Shown in pieces: positions 62,878 through 64,000 of a DNA stretch of 64,000 nt. This stretch comes from Anniella stebbinsi (lineage: Eukaryota > Chordata > Lepidosauria > Squamata > Anniellidae): assembly GCA_029215795.1 (NCBI GenBank), contig JARDYH010000007.1, positions 82,967,763 through 83,031,762 on the forward strand, given 5' to 3'. The position numbers and the translations under genes were made by a program. The first letter of the stretch is position 1. Each line of letters starts with the position of its first letter. Under the pieces are notes generated by a model. That model did no database searches and had not been told where the DNA came from. It worked only from the letters and a program-made list of their open reading frames with translations.

Positions 62878-63478
62878 TGGAAAAGAGCTGGAACAAGTGC
62901 AGCAAAGGGCAACTCAAATGATTAAAGGCCTGGAGCATCTCCCCTACTGGGGAAGGTTACAACAGCTGGGATTGTTCAGCATGGAAAAAAGGAGGCTAAG
63001 AGGAGACCTGACAGAGATGTACAAAATTATGTGTGGTGTGGAGAATGTGGATAGGGAGACATTTATTTCCCACTCTCATAATACTAGAGACCGTGGTCAT
63101 CCCATGAAGCTGATTGGTGGGAGATTCGGGGCAAATAAAAGGAAGAACTTCTTCACACAGCGCATAGTTAAACTATGGAATTCGCTACCCCAAGATGTAG
63201 TGATGGCCACCAATTTGGATGGCTTTAAAAGGGGTTGAATAAATTCCTGGCTATCAATGGCTACTAGCCCTGATGGCTATGTGCTACCTCCAGTATCCGA
63301 GGCAGGAAGCCTGTGTGCACCAATTGCTGGGGAACATGGGTGGGAGGGGGCTGTTGCACCATGTCCTGCTTTGTTGGGCCCTGACCGACAGCTGGTTGGC
63401 CACTGTGTGAACAGAGTGCTGGACTAGGTGAACCCTTGGTCTGATCCAGCATGGCACTTCCTATGTTATGTTCTTATT
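62878..63478 (+). mobile_element. CR1-like LINE 3' end, longest copy
   Basis: It enters ORF2 near its end: QQRATQMIKGLEHLPYWGRL, MEKRRLRGDLTEMYKI and LWNSLPQDVVMATNLDGFKR, open to 63238. The untranslated region (CTATCAATGGCTACTAGCCC, CCAATTGCTGGGGAACATGG, GGTCTGATCCAGCATGGC) and the TTATGTTCTTATT tail follow. No catalytic RT motif is included, so it is dead. It is the reference for the shorter copies in the window. Confidence 0.9.
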
Positions 63479-63560
63479 AATTATCTATTTATTTACTGCA
63501 TTTCTATACCACTCAATATCCAAAGCTCTCTGGGCTGTTCACAAAAACGAGATTTCACCA
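63476..63560 (-). mobile_element. LINE 3' tail fragment
   Basis: TTAATTATCTATTTATTTAC, GCATTTCTATACCACTCAA and AAAGCTCTCTGGGCTGTTC repeat the tail at 26278-26330 in minus orientation. Abuts the preceding plus-strand LINE. Confidence 0.65.
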
Positions 63561-63715
63561 GCCCATGCTCCTGGTCCTTCCAGGCCTATCTTGGCTGCCT
63601 TAAGGACTAGAAACTTGCTTCTTCTTCTTTTCTTGAGAAAGCAAGCCAAGACGGAGGATTCTGAATGCTCAGTAGTACCAGGGTTACTGCTTGTGCTGTG
63701 CAGCTGTGAAACGCA

Positions 63716-63749
<34 letters not shown>
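63716..63749. repeat. (CA)n microsatellite
   Basis: About 17 CA units. Confidence 0.97.
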
Positions 63750-63750
<1 letters not shown>

Positions 63751-64000
63751 CAACACCCTAACCTTAGTTCTCCAAAGAGCTGGTAGCTCTCCCTGCTGTC
63801 TTTAGCCCCATTTGACGGAAAGGGGTGGGTGGGTTTATGGAAGAAAGAGATCTTGATTCTTCCAGCTCCCCTCCCTCCCTGCTGCTCTCCAGGGGTTCTG
63901 TGGGTCCCTGCTGTGTGCTGCTGCTTTTCTGACCCTTCTCACTCCACATCTGGCCAAGAGTTGCCTGGAAACAGCAGTGCGGTGGAGAGGGAAGGGAGGG
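63750..64000. other. unassigned noncoding DNA
   Basis: No repeat or gene recognised up to the window end. Confidence 0.35.

Noticed and set aside
1..64000. CRISPR array, bacterial operon, rRNA or phage content
   Set aside because: No regularly spaced repeats, no ribosome-binding-site-led genes and no rRNA motifs; all repeats are eukaryotic interspersed or simple types.

Overview
The window is noncoding-rich vertebrate DNA, most likely from a sauropsid and probably a squamate reptile. I infer this from the repeat fauna: CR1 tails, CR1/L2-type LINEs, tRNA-Ala-like SINEs, many palindromic MITEs and long dinucleotide or trinucleotide arrays. There are no operons, no bacterial-type genes, no rRNA and no CRISPR array. 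Almost every long open frame outside one transposon is a by-product of a repeat or of skewed composition.

The main object is a nearly perfect DIRS-type (tyrosine-recombinase) retrotransposon at 51811-57712. It has a gag-like ORF (714 codons), a reverse transcriptase/RNase H/methyltransferase-like ORF (637 codons) and a tyrosine recombinase ORF. The recombinase frame stays open across almost the whole RT ORF in a second register. Inverted terminal repeats flank the element. Near the 3' end an internal complementary region joins exact complements of the two different outer ends through a shared TTC/GAA trinucleotide, as expected for a DIRS replication circle. The element sits inside an older hAT-like repeat whose halves rejoin cleanly around one TTC. 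The matching arms are identical wherever I compared them, so the insertion is probably young.

Layout. 1-11 kb: a 511-bp MITE with 3-bp target duplications, a palindromic MITE with paired ZNF143-like sites, a palindrome-of-palindromes repeat at 7.2 kb, two minus-strand SINEs and a hAT-like repeat. 11-19 kb: CT arrays, two SINEs and two of three full 320-bp hAT-type MITEs, one nested in another MITE. 19-34 kb: CR1 and LINE tails, a CpG-rich MITE, the third 320-bp MITE, and one weak candidate exon (32.5 kb, minus strand). 34-37.4 kb: a long decayed CR1/L2-type LINE. 37.5-43 kb: nested MITEs, a second CpG-rich MITE and opposed LINE tails. 43-51 kb: microsatellites, GC-rich unique DNA, SINE-like repeats and an interrupted SINE. 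51.5-57.7 kb: the DIRS element. 58-64 kb: a directly repeated MITE block, a convincing exon-like segment (61424-61592, plus strand) and a LINE 3' end.

Host coding content is slight: one good and one weak exon candidate, neither identified. The window is probably intronic or intergenic. Limits: repeat boundaries are by eye, superfamily names rest on terminal motifs and target duplications, and conserved-element calls rest only on low-repeat, motif-rich appearance.
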